Positions 1 through 7,383 of a DNA stretch of 19,338 nt are shown here, piece by piece (within the stretch, counting starts at the first letter, position 1; every line of letters starts with the position of its first letter). Position numbers and translations under genes: made by a program. The stretch covers positions 1-19,338 of the forward strand of contig JBILRW010000028.1 of the NCBI GenBank assembly GCA_044372405.1, written 5' to 3'. This stretch comes from CANGYM01 sp044372405 (GTDB taxonomy: Bacteria > Pseudomonadota > Alphaproteobacteria > JAJTHO01 > CANGYM01). The notes below the pieces were generated by a model, which saw nothing but the letters and a program-made list of their open reading frames with translations, did no database searches and was not told the origin of the DNA.

Positions 1-2070
1 CTGAGACCAGATATCGATGACTTTGTTGTATTTTTCCCCATGGGTGATCAGACCATCCATGTACTGTTGTTCAAATTCCAGAACTTTGGCTTTGGCGTCC
101 TCAATCAAAGCCCCTTTTTCTGGCGGGATGACCATGTCATCTTTACCAAAGGAAATACCGGCTTTGGCCGCATGTTTATAGCCCAGGGCCATCATTTGAT
201 CACAAAAGATCACCGAATTTTTCTGGCCACTGTGACGGTACACAATATCAATGAGGTTCGAGATGTCTTTTTTCGTCAAAACACGATTGACGAGTTCCAG
301 GGTGATGTTTTTGTGTCTTGGCAAAATGTTATAAATCAACAATCGGCCCGGGGTGATATCCACGACTTTTTTATAGTGATCCCCATGCCGGTCCACCAAA
401 TCAGCGCGATAGCGGATTTTTGTGTGCATAGTAATAACACCCCCCGCCAAAGCATGTTCAACCTCGGCCATGGTGGCAAAGGCGCGACCTTCGCCGGGGG
501 ATCCCTCTTCCAATAAACTCAAATAGTAAATGCCCAGAACAATATCCTGACTGGGGACGATGATGGGCTTACCGTTGGCCGGGCTTAGGATGTTGTTGGT
601 ACTCATCATCAAAACGCGCGCTTCTAATTGGGCCTCCAGCGACAATGGCACGTGAACGGCCATTTGATCACCATCAAAGTCCGCATTAAACGCCGAACAG
701 ACCAGCGGGTGCAACTGAATGGCCTTTCCCTCGATCAAAATGGGCTCGAACGCCTGAATCCCCAAACGGTGCAGGGTGGGGGCGCGGTTGAGCAAAACGG
801 GGTGTTCCCGAATGACTTCTTCCAAAATATCCCAGACCTCAGGACGCTCTTTTTCCACAATACGTTTGGCCTGTTTAATGGTGCTGGCCAAACCGTACAG
901 ATTCATGCGGGAATAAATAAAGGGCTTAAACAGCTCCAGAGCCATTTTTTTGGGCAAGCCACACTGCTGTAATTTTAACTCGGGACCAACAACAATCACA
1001 GAACGACCGGAATAATCCACCCGTTTCCCGAGCAGGTTCTGACGGAAACGACCTTGCTTCCCCTTCAAACTGTCGGATAGGGATTTTAACTGACGTTTAT
1101 TCTGGGCGGTAATGGGACGGGAACGCCGGCTGTTATCAAACAGGGCATCCACGGCCTCTTGCAGCATCCGTTTTTCGTTACGCACCATAATGTCGGGGGC
1201 GCGAAATTCAATCAAACGTTTCAAACGGTTGTTTCGGTTAATCACCCGGCGGTAAAGATCATTCAAGTCCGATGCCGCAAAACGACCGGCGGCATCCAAC
1301 GGCACCAATGGACGTAAATCGGGGGGAATGACAGGAATCACATCCATAATCATCCAGTCTGGACGGGTTTTGGAATCCAAAAACGCCTCAACCAATTTCA
1401 AACGCTTCACCAATTTGCGACGTTTTAAATCAGAGTTGGTATCGGCTAAGTCTTCCCGAATATGGATCCGTTCTGCGTCCAGATCAATATTGCTAAGCAA
1501 TGTTTTTAACGCCTCCGCACCGATTTCAGCGGTAAAGGCATCCTCTCCATATTCATCCTGGGCGTCAATGTATTCATGTTCCGTGAGGAGTTGGCCATGG
1601 GACAGGGATGTCAAGCCAGGCTCGGTCACGACATAATTTTCAAAATACAAAATACGCTCGATGTCTTTTAAGGGGAGGTCCAAAATCAAACCAATGCGCG
1701 AAGGCAAAGACCGTAAAAACCAGATGTGGGCCACAGGGGCGGCCAGATCAATGTGCCCCATACGTTCCCGGCGCACTTTGCGCACAGTGACTTCAGTACC
1801 ACACTTTTCACAAATGATCCCTTTGTATTTCATGCGTTTGTATTTACCACACAAACATTCGTAATCCTTGATAGGACCGAAAATACGGGCGCAAAACAAA
1901 CCCTCTTTTTCAGGTTTATAGGTACGGTAGTTAATGGTTTCGGGTTTTTTAACTTCACCAAAAGACCAGGCTCGAATCTGTTCGGGGCTGGCAATGGTGA
2001 TGCGAATTTGATCAAAGGATTGAGTATCTTCAGTAGCAGTCTGGGGGGAAAACGATCGAAAATCGCTCAT
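1..2070 (-). CDS. rpoC: DNA-directed RNA polymerase subunit beta' (N-terminal 690 codons, cut by window edge)
   Basis: Largest subunit of RNA polymerase; it carries the catalytic magnesium site of transcription. The visible protein runs from the start (MSDFRSFSPQ) to residue 690, about half the usual 1,400 residues; the rest lies off the left edge. The N-terminal zinc ribbon has Cys72, Cys74, Cys87 and Cys90. The catalytic motif NADFDGDQ is near residues 460-467, read from about bases 663-690. The lid/rudder/bridge-proximal core motifs (RFRQNLLGKRVDYSGRS, LLNRAPTLHRLGIQAFEP) are intact. The ATG at 2068-2070 follows AAGGA about eight bases upstream. The gene immediately upstream is an FG-GAP propeller gene and not rpoB, and rpoC has its own promoter. 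Identity is certain; only the 3' part is unseen. Confidence 0.98.
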   Translation of the reverse strand, partial: MSDFRSFSPQTATEDTQSFDQIRITIASPEQIRAWSFGEVKKPETINYRTYKPEKEGLFCARIFGPIKDYECLCGKYKRMKYKGIICEKCGTEVTVRKVRRERMGHIDLAAPVAHIWFLRSLPSRIGLILDLPLKDIERILYFENYVVTEPGLTSLSHGQLLTEHEYIDAQDEYGEDAFTAEIGAEALKTLLSNIDLDAERIHIREDLADTNSDLKRRKLVKRLKLVEAFLDSKTRPDWMIMDVIPVIPPDLRPLVPLDAAGRFAASDLNDLYRRVINRNNRLKRLIEFRAPDIMVRNEKRMLQEAVDALFDNSRRSRPITAQNKRQLKSLSDSLKGKQGRFRQNLLGKRVDYSGRSVIVVGPELKLQQCGLPKKMALELFKPFIYSRMNLYGLASTIKQAKRIVEKERPEVWDILEEVIREHPVLLNRAPTLHRLGIQAFEPILIEGKAIQLHPLVCSAFNADFDGDQMAVHVPLSLEAQLEARVLMMSTNNILSPANGKPIIVPSQDIVLGIYYLSLLEEGSPGEGRAFATMAEVEHALAGGVITMHTKIRYRADLVDRHGDHYKKVVDITPGRLLIYNILPRHKNITLELVNRVLTKKDISNLIDIVYRHSGQKNSVIFCDQMMALGYKHAAKAGISFGKDDMVIPPEKGALIEDAKAKVLEFEQQYMDGLITHGEKYNKVIDIWSQ

Positions 2071-2133
2071 GCAAAAAATCCTTCACAACTTGCGGCTGGG
2101 GAAACGCCTGGACAGTTTCCATAAAAGACATCA

Positions 2134-2162
2134 TTTATAGTGGAGCATCAAACAAAAAGCAA
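2134..2162 (-). promoter_or_regulatory. Candidate sigma70-type promoter of rpoC
   Basis: On the minus strand, TTGCTT (2157-2162) and TATAAA (2134-2139) are separated by exactly 17 bases, giving a predicted start near 2127 and a leader of about 57 bases before the rpoC ATG. It lies in the only gap upstream of rpoC. I see no terminator for the upstream FG-GAP gene between 2163 and 2209, so some readthrough is also possible. Confidence 0.65.
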
Positions 2163-2163
2163 G

Positions 2164-2191
2164 GGTGTTTTTTTTGGTGTTTTTTTTGGTG
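2164..2191 (-). repeat. 12-base tandem repeat making two A8 tracts (UP-element-like)
   Basis: On the plus strand GGTG followed by eight T occurs twice in tandem (2164-2175, 2176-2187), then GGTG again (2188-2191). Read with rpoC these are two A8 tracts, at roughly -41 to -48 and -53 to -60 from the predicted start, where proximal and distal UP-element subsites lie. The repeat is seen directly; the UP-element role is inferred from position and A-richness. Confidence 0.6.
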
Positions 2192-2209
2192 AATCCCTAA
2201 AGGCTAACC

Positions 2210-3478
2210 TCATGGCTTCCAGGTAAAAATATGGGCGGCTCCCGTGGGAACTTTGGCACTTTGACGAACAGGCACACCGATGAGCAAGTGATCGCTTGAC
2301 GCCGAAAGTGTCTGAGGAAAAATGTTTTGATAATCAGGTTCGGTTTTAGAGAATTTTTGGGCAAAAATCCAATCGGTATCAAAGCGCTCTTGATGATAAC
2401 CATAGACAACGCCAAAAGGGGCGCCAATAAACAAGCGGTTGTTATTTATGGCAACAGAGCCACCGAAACGACCCTGCCACGCGCTCTCCTGGTTATTGAT
2501 TTTTTGCCGCAATACCCAAGACTGGCTGGTTTCATCATAAACAAAGGAATACACGGTGCCCATTTGCTGGGGTGAGCCATCTTCATAGGCGGCCCCTATA
2601 ATCAACGCTTTGCCTTGCATGGCGATGCTGCCACCAAATTCTGTAAACGCTTTATTGACATCAGGGCGCAAGGTTTGTTTTTCAATCCAGCCATTTTTTG
2701 GGTCTTTTTTAAAAAGAAAAACAGCGCCTGACCCGGGGCCCGTTTTACTATCCTGGCCATAGGCTCCTACGGCAAAAAAGTCCCCGGAGGAGGCCAAAAC
2801 ATTCCCAAATAACGATCCGGCATGCAGGGCTTTGGGGGCCAAAACATATGACTTTTTCCAAGTCTCGCCCTCTTTCTCAAAAACAGAAACAGAGCCAGAA
2901 TCAATGCCCCGGGCATCACTTAAGTGAGCGCCGACGGCCAACGTTTGATCATCTAACCAATAAACGGAGTTTCCAAAAAAGTCCCCGGATTTTGTTTTTT
3001 CTGGGGTTAATTTTGCCACAATGGCCCATGTTTTTCGATCAAGAACATAAACAGCGCCTGTGTTATACAGCTTTCCCCCGCTTTCTGCCGCAGCGCCCAC
3101 GGCAACATAAGATGCGTTGGCATCGACGCTGCTGCCGAACATAGCCCGGGCCGTGGGGGTGGGGGGCACAATCTTTTTGACAAGAGCCCAGGTTTCCCCC
3201 TGATTTTGATAAACATAAAGAGCGCCGGAACGATAAGCGGCATCACTATCCCAGGGGGCCCCCACCATGGCATAGCTCCCATCTGTCCAGGTACTGATGC
3301 CAAAAACATCCTGTTGCTGAGAGGCTGAGGGCAAATCGACTGTAGATTTTATGGCAAAAGAGGGAAGGACGGGTTCAGCGGCATCAGCCGATTCCAAAGA
3401 AAAAAAAGATGCGAAAACAGACAGCCCAACTGCATATGCGATAAAAAAATGACGGGGAAGCAGAGAAGAGGTCTTCAT
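2210..3478 (-). CDS. Exported FG-GAP repeat beta-propeller protein, function unknown
   Basis: 422 residues. A Sec-type signal peptide is visible: basic MKTSSLLPRH, a hydrophobic stretch to about residue 28, and probable cleavage near ADA-AEP (residues 31-35). The mature part is a run of seven repeats, each with an F-G (last one F-P) pair near residues 59, 114, 168, 224, 281, 338 and 387 and ending about 15 residues later in a strand such as AMVGAP, VAVGAA, LAVGAH, LFIGAP or LLIGVP. A period near 55 residues and seven copies predict one closed seven-bladed propeller of the FG-GAP/integrin-alpha-like kind. No enzyme motif, anchor or second domain is seen. AGGAAA lies about 13 bases before the ATG at 3476-3478. 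Periplasmic or surface location is inferred. It sits between ompA and rpoC as a separate unit. Function is not recognised. Confidence 0.85.
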   Translation of the reverse strand: MKTSSLLPRHFFIAYAVGLSVFASFFSLESADAAEPVLPSFAIKSTVDLPSASQQQDVFGISTWTDGSYAMVGAPWDSDAAYRSGALYVYQNQGETWALVKKIVPPTPTARAMFGSSVDANASYVAVGAAAESGGKLYNTGAVYVLDRKTWAIVAKLTPEKTKSGDFFGNSVYWLDDQTLAVGAHLSDARGIDSGSVSVFEKEGETWKKSYVLAPKALHAGSLFGNVLASSGDFFAVGAYGQDSKTGPGSGAVFLFKKDPKNGWIEKQTLRPDVNKAFTEFGGSIAMQGKALIIGAAYEDGSPQQMGTVYSFVYDETSQSWVLRQKINNQESAWQGRFGGSVAINNNRLFIGAPFGVVYGYHQERFDTDWIFAQKFSKTEPDYQNIFPQTLSASSDHLLIGVPVRQSAKVPTGAAHIFTWKP

Positions 3479-3570
3479 AATCGCGGTTTGTCTTTCCTAA
3501 AAGGGACTGGCTGATAAAAAGACAGGCCATGTTAATAGAAAACGTTTCCTTTCTCATTTTCTACTCAAAT

Positions 3571-3635
3571 CCCTTGGAAAGGGCAAGATTTATCTTACAG
3601 ATTTATCTTATTCTTTTTGTTCTTTTCAAGAACAA
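3571..3635 (-). promoter_or_regulatory. Cluster of dyads upstream of the FG-GAP gene (operator candidates)
   Basis: Three kinds of symmetric element lie within 65 bases. CCCTT-GGA-AAGGG is at 3571-3583. A 12-base direct repeat AGATTTATCTTA occurs at 3586-3597 and 3599-3610, the first copy inside a palindrome AAGAT-TT-ATCTT. An 8-base inverted repeat TTGTTCTT-TTC-AAGAACAA is at 3617-3635. None is followed by a T run fitting a terminator. A palindrome AAACGTTT (3540-3547) lies closer to the gene. I could not assign a convincing -35/-10 pair; TTGAAA about 16-17 bases before GATAAA/ATAAAT on the minus strand is the best. Regulatory role is inferred. Confidence 0.4.
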
Positions 3636-3685
3636 GCGCCAACAATGGTTTTTTTTGATCGCACATGGGGATAATAAGGAGCAAT

Positions 3686-3716
3686 AAAAAAAACCGGGTG
3701 GATCGCTCCACCCGGT
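3686..3716 (-). terminator. Rho-independent terminator of the ompA-family gene
   Basis: A perfect 10-base-pair GC-rich stem, ACCGGGTGGA / TCCACCCGGT with a 4-base loop (3693-3716), is followed on the minus strand by eight T (3686-3693). It begins about 30 bases after the ompA-family stop codon. This isolates the ompA-family gene from the FG-GAP gene downstream. Confidence 0.93.
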
Positions 3717-3747
3717 CGCTTCGTAAGTCAGTGCTCGTTAAGAGAGA

Positions 3748-4392
3748 CTACTGGGCCGCAGGCTGAGCAGGGGCAGCAGCGTCAGCAGGTTTAGCGGCGA
3801 ACTCAAAAGCAAGTTCTGTGCGACGGTTTTTCCAGTAGCACTCGATACGTTTAAGGCGTTCTTTCACGTCATCACAACGAACCACCAGATCATCATAGGC
3901 CAAACCTTTCAGCTCGGTGGATTGAACATCATCGTAACCGTTTTTGGTCAGATAGTCCAAAACGGCCTGAGCGCGTCTTTCAGAAAGCTTCTGGTTGTAA
4001 TCGCGTGTTCCGATGGGGTCGGTGTAACCAATAATGCGGGCATTTTTGATCGTTCCAGCCTTCAGGGCAACCAGGACACGGTCCAATTTTTCCGTTTCAG
4101 AGGCCTTCAGGTTGTATTTATCAAAGTCAAAATACACGGTGGCTTCTTCCGTGGTCACAGCACCGCCTGCAAACAAATTGTCTTGGGTGGCTGTGGTGGC
4201 TGCTTCTACAGTGTCGCTGCAAGGATCATTAGACTGGGTCCATTTCGTGCGGACACAATTTCCAGATTTGGCAACAATGGCTTTGCCGTTTTTATCGTAC
4301 ACGGCATCGTGGGTGCCGCTTTCAGCCTTGGCTGTGGCCACAAAAGCCAGTGCCATCACCAGGCCTAAACATAAACATTTCAATTTGGACAT
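3748..4392 (-). CDS. OmpA-family peptidoglycan-binding outer-membrane protein
   Basis: 214 residues. Signal peptide with the AXA-type site AKA-ES (cleavage after residue 23), a short linker with Cys46 and Cys58, then an OmpA C-terminal domain at about residues 84-198: YFDFDKYNL at 87-95, GYTDPIGT with Asp125, LSERRAQAV with Arg140, and NRRTE at 189-193. Asp125 and Arg140 match the positions that hold diaminopimelate in this family. The tail (200-214) is Ala/Pro-rich. There is no N-terminal eight-strand barrel, so it probably acts as a small periplasmic or outer-membrane-associated link to the cell wall, not as a porin. No lipobox cysteine follows the signal peptide, unlike Pal. AGGGG precedes the ATG by about nine bases. 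It is transcribed alone, with its own terminator. Confidence 0.92.
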   Translation of the reverse strand: MSKLKCLCLGLVMALAFVATAKAESGTHDAVYDKNGKAIVAKSGNCVRTKWTQSNDPCSDTVEAATTATQDNLFAGGAVTTEEATVYFDFDKYNLKASETEKLDRVLVALKAGTIKNARIIGYTDPIGTRDYNQKLSERRAQAVLDYLTKNGYDDVQSTELKGLAYDDLVVRCDDVKERLKRIECYWKNRRTELAFEFAAKPADAAAPAQPAAQ

Positions 4393-4457
4393 AACAGAAA
4401 CCCCTGCATTTTTTCTTTGTGAATGGATTAAGGCTTGAAAAACAAGCTTAGATTAGA

Positions 4458-4486
4458 TCCATAAGCTATTCTCCATCGTCTTGCAA
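4458..4486 (-). promoter_or_regulatory. Candidate promoter of the ompA-family gene
   Basis: On the minus strand TTGCAA (4481-4486) and TATGGA (4458-4463) are 17 bases apart, about 65 bases before the ATG. A palindrome ATGAA-TT-TTCAT (4486-4497) abuts the -35 box. The leader holds a weak 5-base-pair hairpin (GCTTG/CAAGC). The -10 match is only fair. Confidence 0.4.
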
Positions 4487-4538
4487 TGAATTTTCATGCC
4501 CTGACGCCATTGGACCCCCCCAAAGTGTTGTTTATTTG

Positions 4539-5234
4539 TCACGCATGGCGAGAGATTTGTTTTCGGAACCGCCGTTCCAGGGTATAAAAAATCCGGCTGC
4601 TGGCCAGAGAAAGAATAAAATACAGGATACATGCCAGGGCATAAAATTCAAAGGGACTGTATGTGCGCGCAATCAGGGTGCGAATCACACCCGTGAGTTC
4701 CATCAGGGTAATGGTGCTGGCCACGGCACTGCCCTTAATCAGCAAAATCCATTCGTTGTTGAGCCCCCCCAGACTATTACGAAATGCCAGCGGTATGATG
4801 ATGTTGCGGGCCATGGTATAAGAAGACATCCCAAAAGAGCGGGCGGCATCCAGGCTGTTTTTGGGAATGGCCTGAATACCCCCGTATAAAATTTCGGCAA
4901 TGTAGGCACTGGCATTGAGTGTCAGTGTGACCAGAGCGCACCCCAAGGGTTCAGCCAAAAATCCCTTCCACAAAAAACTACGCTGGACGGTTTCAAACTG
5001 AGAAAGCCCATAATACATCAAAAAAAATTGTACCAACAGGGGGGTTCCCCGAAAGAAAAAACTATAGCCGCGCACCATCATATTGAGTGGTGCAATCCCT
5101 GAGAAACGAAAGGCCAGCCATACCAAACTCAAGGCAAAAGCAATCCCGTACGACAAGGATACCAGCATCACCGTTTGGCCAAATCCCGAAAAAACATCGG
5201 GCAAGGCCGCCAAAAAAATATCCCTGTCAATCAT
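4539..5234 (-). CDS. Polar amino-acid ABC transporter permease (HisM/ArtM type)
   Basis: 231 residues, normal for the HisM/GlnP/ArtM family: an integral inner-membrane subunit that pairs with a second permease or itself, an ATPase and a periplasmic binding protein to import polar amino acids. The family signature FFRGTPLLVQFFLMYYG is at about 60-76. The EAA-loop that docks on the ATPase is AIPKNSLDAARSFGMSS at about 122-138. LIKGSAVAST is at about 165-174. Four or five hydrophobic segments are visible. The ATG overlaps the tatC stop by four bases (ATGA), so translation is probably coupled. No partner ATPase, binding protein or second permease is in the window, so the substrate cannot be named; partners must be encoded elsewhere. 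Confidence 0.9.
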   Translation of the reverse strand: MIDRDIFLAALPDVFSGFGQTVMLVSLSYGIAFALSLVWLAFRFSGIAPLNMMVRGYSFFFRGTPLLVQFFLMYYGLSQFETVQRSFLWKGFLAEPLGCALVTLTLNASAYIAEILYGGIQAIPKNSLDAARSFGMSSYTMARNIIIPLAFRNSLGGLNNEWILLIKGSAVASTITLMELTGVIRTLIARTYSPFEFYALACILYFILSLASSRIFYTLERRFRKQISRHA

Positions 5235-6022
5235 AGGGGGGCCTCTTTTTTAGGGGAAGGCTCTGTTTGTTTCATCCATCCACAAACCAGCAATGTGCCC
5301 TCGAACAATGCCCACAAAGGCAAGGCCAGGGCCAACTGACTGATGACATCCGGGGGAGTGAGGACGGCCGCCACCATCAGAATACCCACAAAAACATGGC
5401 GGCGATAGTGTTTAAGACTCTCAAGGCTAACCACATTCCGGTAAATGAAAATCGCAAGGATCAAAGGCAGCAAAAACGCCAAACCAAAGGCGAGCAAAAT
5501 CTGCAAAATCAAACCAAAATAATCGTCCATTTTGGGGTCAATTTGGATGGGTAGGCCTTCCTGCGTTTGAAAACTCAGGAAAAAATGCCAGGCCAGGGGG
5601 ATCACGCCAAAATAAGCCAACAAAAGACCCATAAAAAACAAAACAGGTCCTGCGATAAAAAATCCACGGACAATCTTTTTTTCCCGATCATACAGACCCG
5701 GGGCCATAAACGCCCATCCCTGATATAAAAATACGGGCAGGGATAAAATCAACCCACCCCACAGGGCCGTTTTCAAATAAACGACAAAGGCCTCAGTCAG
5801 TCCTGTATACATCAATCGTCGGCCTTCTTCATCTCCAAAGGCATGCCGCAGCGGGGCCGCCAACACTTGATAAATATCCTGAACAAACAAATAACAAATC
5901 ACCGAAAGGCCCATCCATGTCCCCACCACCAGGATCAGACGGCGGCGCAGTTCCTGCAGATGACTCAGCAAGGGTTGTTCAGGAAGTTCGGATTCGGGGG
6001 GTGTCTCAGACATGGGGTCCAT
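5231..6022 (-). CDS. tatC: Sec-independent protein translocase subunit TatC
   Basis: 263 residues, the usual TatC length. TatC is the polytopic inner-membrane receptor for twin-arginine signal peptides of folded Tat substrates. Seen: the cytoplasmic N-terminal motif LLSHLQELRRRL (about 18-29), LPVFLYQGWAFMAPGLYDREKK with the conserved Glu after the LY pair, and LTPPDVISQLALALPLW near the C-terminus. Six hydrophobic segments are apparent. The gene overlaps tatB by 17 bases if the first ATG (6020-6022) is used; a second in-frame ATG at 6011-6013 still overlaps. Neither has a clear ribosome binding site, as expected for coupled translation. Confidence 0.96.
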   Translation of the reverse strand: MDPMSETPPESELPEQPLLSHLQELRRRLILVVGTWMGLSVICYLFVQDIYQVLAAPLRHAFGDEEGRRLMYTGLTEAFVVYLKTALWGGLILSLPVFLYQGWAFMAPGLYDREKKIVRGFFIAGPVLFFMGLLLAYFGVIPLAWHFFLSFQTQEGLPIQIDPKMDDYFGLILQILLAFGLAFLLPLILAIFIYRNVVSLESLKHYRRHVFVGILMVAAVLTPPDVISQLALALPLWALFEGTLLVCGWMKQTEPSPKKEAPL

Positions 6023-6317
6023 GGGCGGAAGGTTTCTGAGGAGGGGAGGGGGGGACGGCAGTGTCCTCTGAAAAAGACCGAGGTTCCGACGGACGGGACG
6101 AAGGTGTCACATCCCGATAAAAATCCTTCATTTCGTGATAAACGCCGGACTGGTCTACGGCCTGATGAAAATGGGTTTTGACATCATGCCAGTGCATTTG
6201 CAGGGACCGCATCCAGGCCCCCGCTTTTCCCGCCATGATGACCATATCTTTGGGACCCAGAACCACCAGGGCTCCCAGCAATACCACCAGCAATTCCGTC
6301 CAGGAAATCCCGAACAT
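6006..6317 (-). CDS. tatB: Sec-independent protein translocase subunit TatB
   Basis: 103 residues. One N-terminal transmembrane helix with the TatB features Glu8 (MFGISWTELL) and the Gly-Pro hinge (LVVLGPK, residues 19-23), then an amphipathic helix and a polar, Pro/Ser-rich tail. TatB forms the substrate receptor with TatC. I call TatB and not TatA because of MF-I--EL and the GPKD hinge, whereas TatA has a Phe-Gly at the hinge. It starts three bases after the cysK stop codon. No tatA is in the window; it could be elsewhere, or this protein could serve both roles, which the sequence cannot decide. Confidence 0.87.
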   Translation of the reverse strand: MFGISWTELLVVLLGALVVLGPKDMVIMAGKAGAWMRSLQMHWHDVKTHFHQAVDQSGVYHEMKDFYRDVTPSSRPSEPRSFSEDTAVPPSPPQKPSAHGPHV

Positions 6318-6320
6318 TTC

Positions 6321-7259
6321 TCAATCATCCAGGCCGTCAAACAGGGCCGTGGACAGATACCGTTCCGCAAAGGAAGCAATAATGATCACAATGAATTTTC
6401 CCTTGTTCTCACTGCGGCTGGCCAGTTGAATGCCGGCCCACAGGGCTGCCCCTGAAGAAATGCCCACGGGAAGCCCCTCACTTCGGGCGAATAAACGGGC
6501 CGTGGCAAAGGCATCGTCGTTGCTGACCCCAATAATTTCATCAATGATCCCTGTATTCAAAATATCCGGCTTAAAGCCCGCACCAATACCCTGAATTTTG
6601 TGGGGACCTGGGGTACCACCGCTCAGGACGGGGCTGTCTTTGGGTTCTACCGCCACCATTTGAACGCTTGGCTTTTTGGCCTTTAACACTTCACCCACGC
6701 CCGTGATGGTGCCACCGGTGCCCACACCAGAAACCACAATATCAACGGCACCTTCCGTGTCACGCCAGATTTCTTCGGCGGTGGTGCGGCGGTGAATGGC
6801 AGGGTTGGCGGCATTTTTAAATTGTTGCAGCATGAGAGCATGGGGCAGGGTGCTCACCAATTCTTCAGCCTTGGCAATGGCCCCTTTCATGCCCAAACTG
6901 GCGGGGGTTAAATGCAATTCCGCACCCAACAAACGAAGCATTTTCCGCCGCTCCAGCGACATGCTTTCCGGCATCGTCAAAATCAGCCGGTATCCCTTGG
7001 CCGCGGCCACAAACGCTAAAGCGATACCAGTATTGCCGGAGGTGGGCTCCACAAGAACGGTATCTTTTTTCAGCTGGCCGGATTGTTCGGCGGCCTCAAT
7101 CATGGCAAACCCAATACGGTCCTTAACCGACGAGAGCGGATTGAAAAATTCTAATTTCCCCACCAAATCCCCCTGCAGAGCCATCTGAGCCGTTATTTTC
7201 GGGAACCGCACCAGCGGCGTGTTGCCAATGGTGTGAAGAAAGCTGCTGTGAATGGTCAT
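6321..7259 (-). CDS. cysK: Cysteine synthase (O-acetylserine sulfhydrylase)
   Basis: 312 residues from the chosen start. A PLP enzyme that makes cysteine from O-acetylserine and sulfide in the cytoplasm. Motifs: NPLSSVKDRIG with the PLP lysine at Lys46, the substrate loop TSGNTG (73-78), the phosphate-cradle GTGGT, and PVGISSGAA. The usual C-terminal P-S-[FS]-GERYLS block reads ASFAERYLS here, with Pro and Gly both replaced by Ala, a mild oddity. I use the ATG at 7257-7259, which has GAGG eight bases upstream; the in-frame ATG at 7286 lacks a ribosome binding site and would sit at or before the predicted transcription start. First gene of the cysK-tatB-tatC-permease unit, an unusual partner for tat genes. 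Confidence 0.93.
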   Translation of the reverse strand: MTIHSSFLHTIGNTPLVRFPKITAQMALQGDLVGKLEFFNPLSSVKDRIGFAMIEAAEQSGQLKKDTVLVEPTSGNTGIALAFVAAAKGYRLILTMPESMSLERRKMLRLLGAELHLTPASLGMKGAIAKAEELVSTLPHALMLQQFKNAANPAIHRRTTAEEIWRDTEGAVDIVVSGVGTGGTITGVGEVLKAKKPSVQMVAVEPKDSPVLSGGTPGPHKIQGIGAGFKPDILNTGIIDEIIGVSNDDAFATARLFARSEGLPVGISSGAALWAGIQLASRSENKGKFIVIIIASFAERYLSTALFDGLDD

Positions 7260-7294
7260 GGATAAAGCCTCAGATGAATAGATCATGGCTTTAT

Positions 7295-7323
7295 TCTATA
7301 ATCCCAATTCAGTTGTGTGTCTA
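7295..7323 (-). promoter_or_regulatory. Candidate promoter of the cysK-tatB-tatC-permease operon
   Basis: On the minus strand TAGACA (7318-7323, one mismatch to TTGACA) and TATAGA (7295-7300) are separated by 17 bases. The predicted start near 7288 gives a leader of about 30 bases to the cysK ATG at 7259 and argues against the longer upstream start. Confidence 0.55.
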
Positions 7324-7383
7324 TGGCAGAGCAAAAGGTCCTTAGGTGCTGTTAATTTTTGCCCTAACTCAATGTTTTTCGCC

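Noticed and set aside
3748..3760. Reading the ompA-family gene as Pal
   Set aside because: There is no lipobox cysteine after the signal peptide; the cleavage site is a normal AXA type.
6370..6400. CysK C-terminal block ASFAERYLS as a sign of a dead enzyme
   Set aside because: Phe in this block is found in other cysteine synthases as far as I recall, and the PLP lysine, substrate loop and phosphate cradle are intact, so loss of function is not supported.
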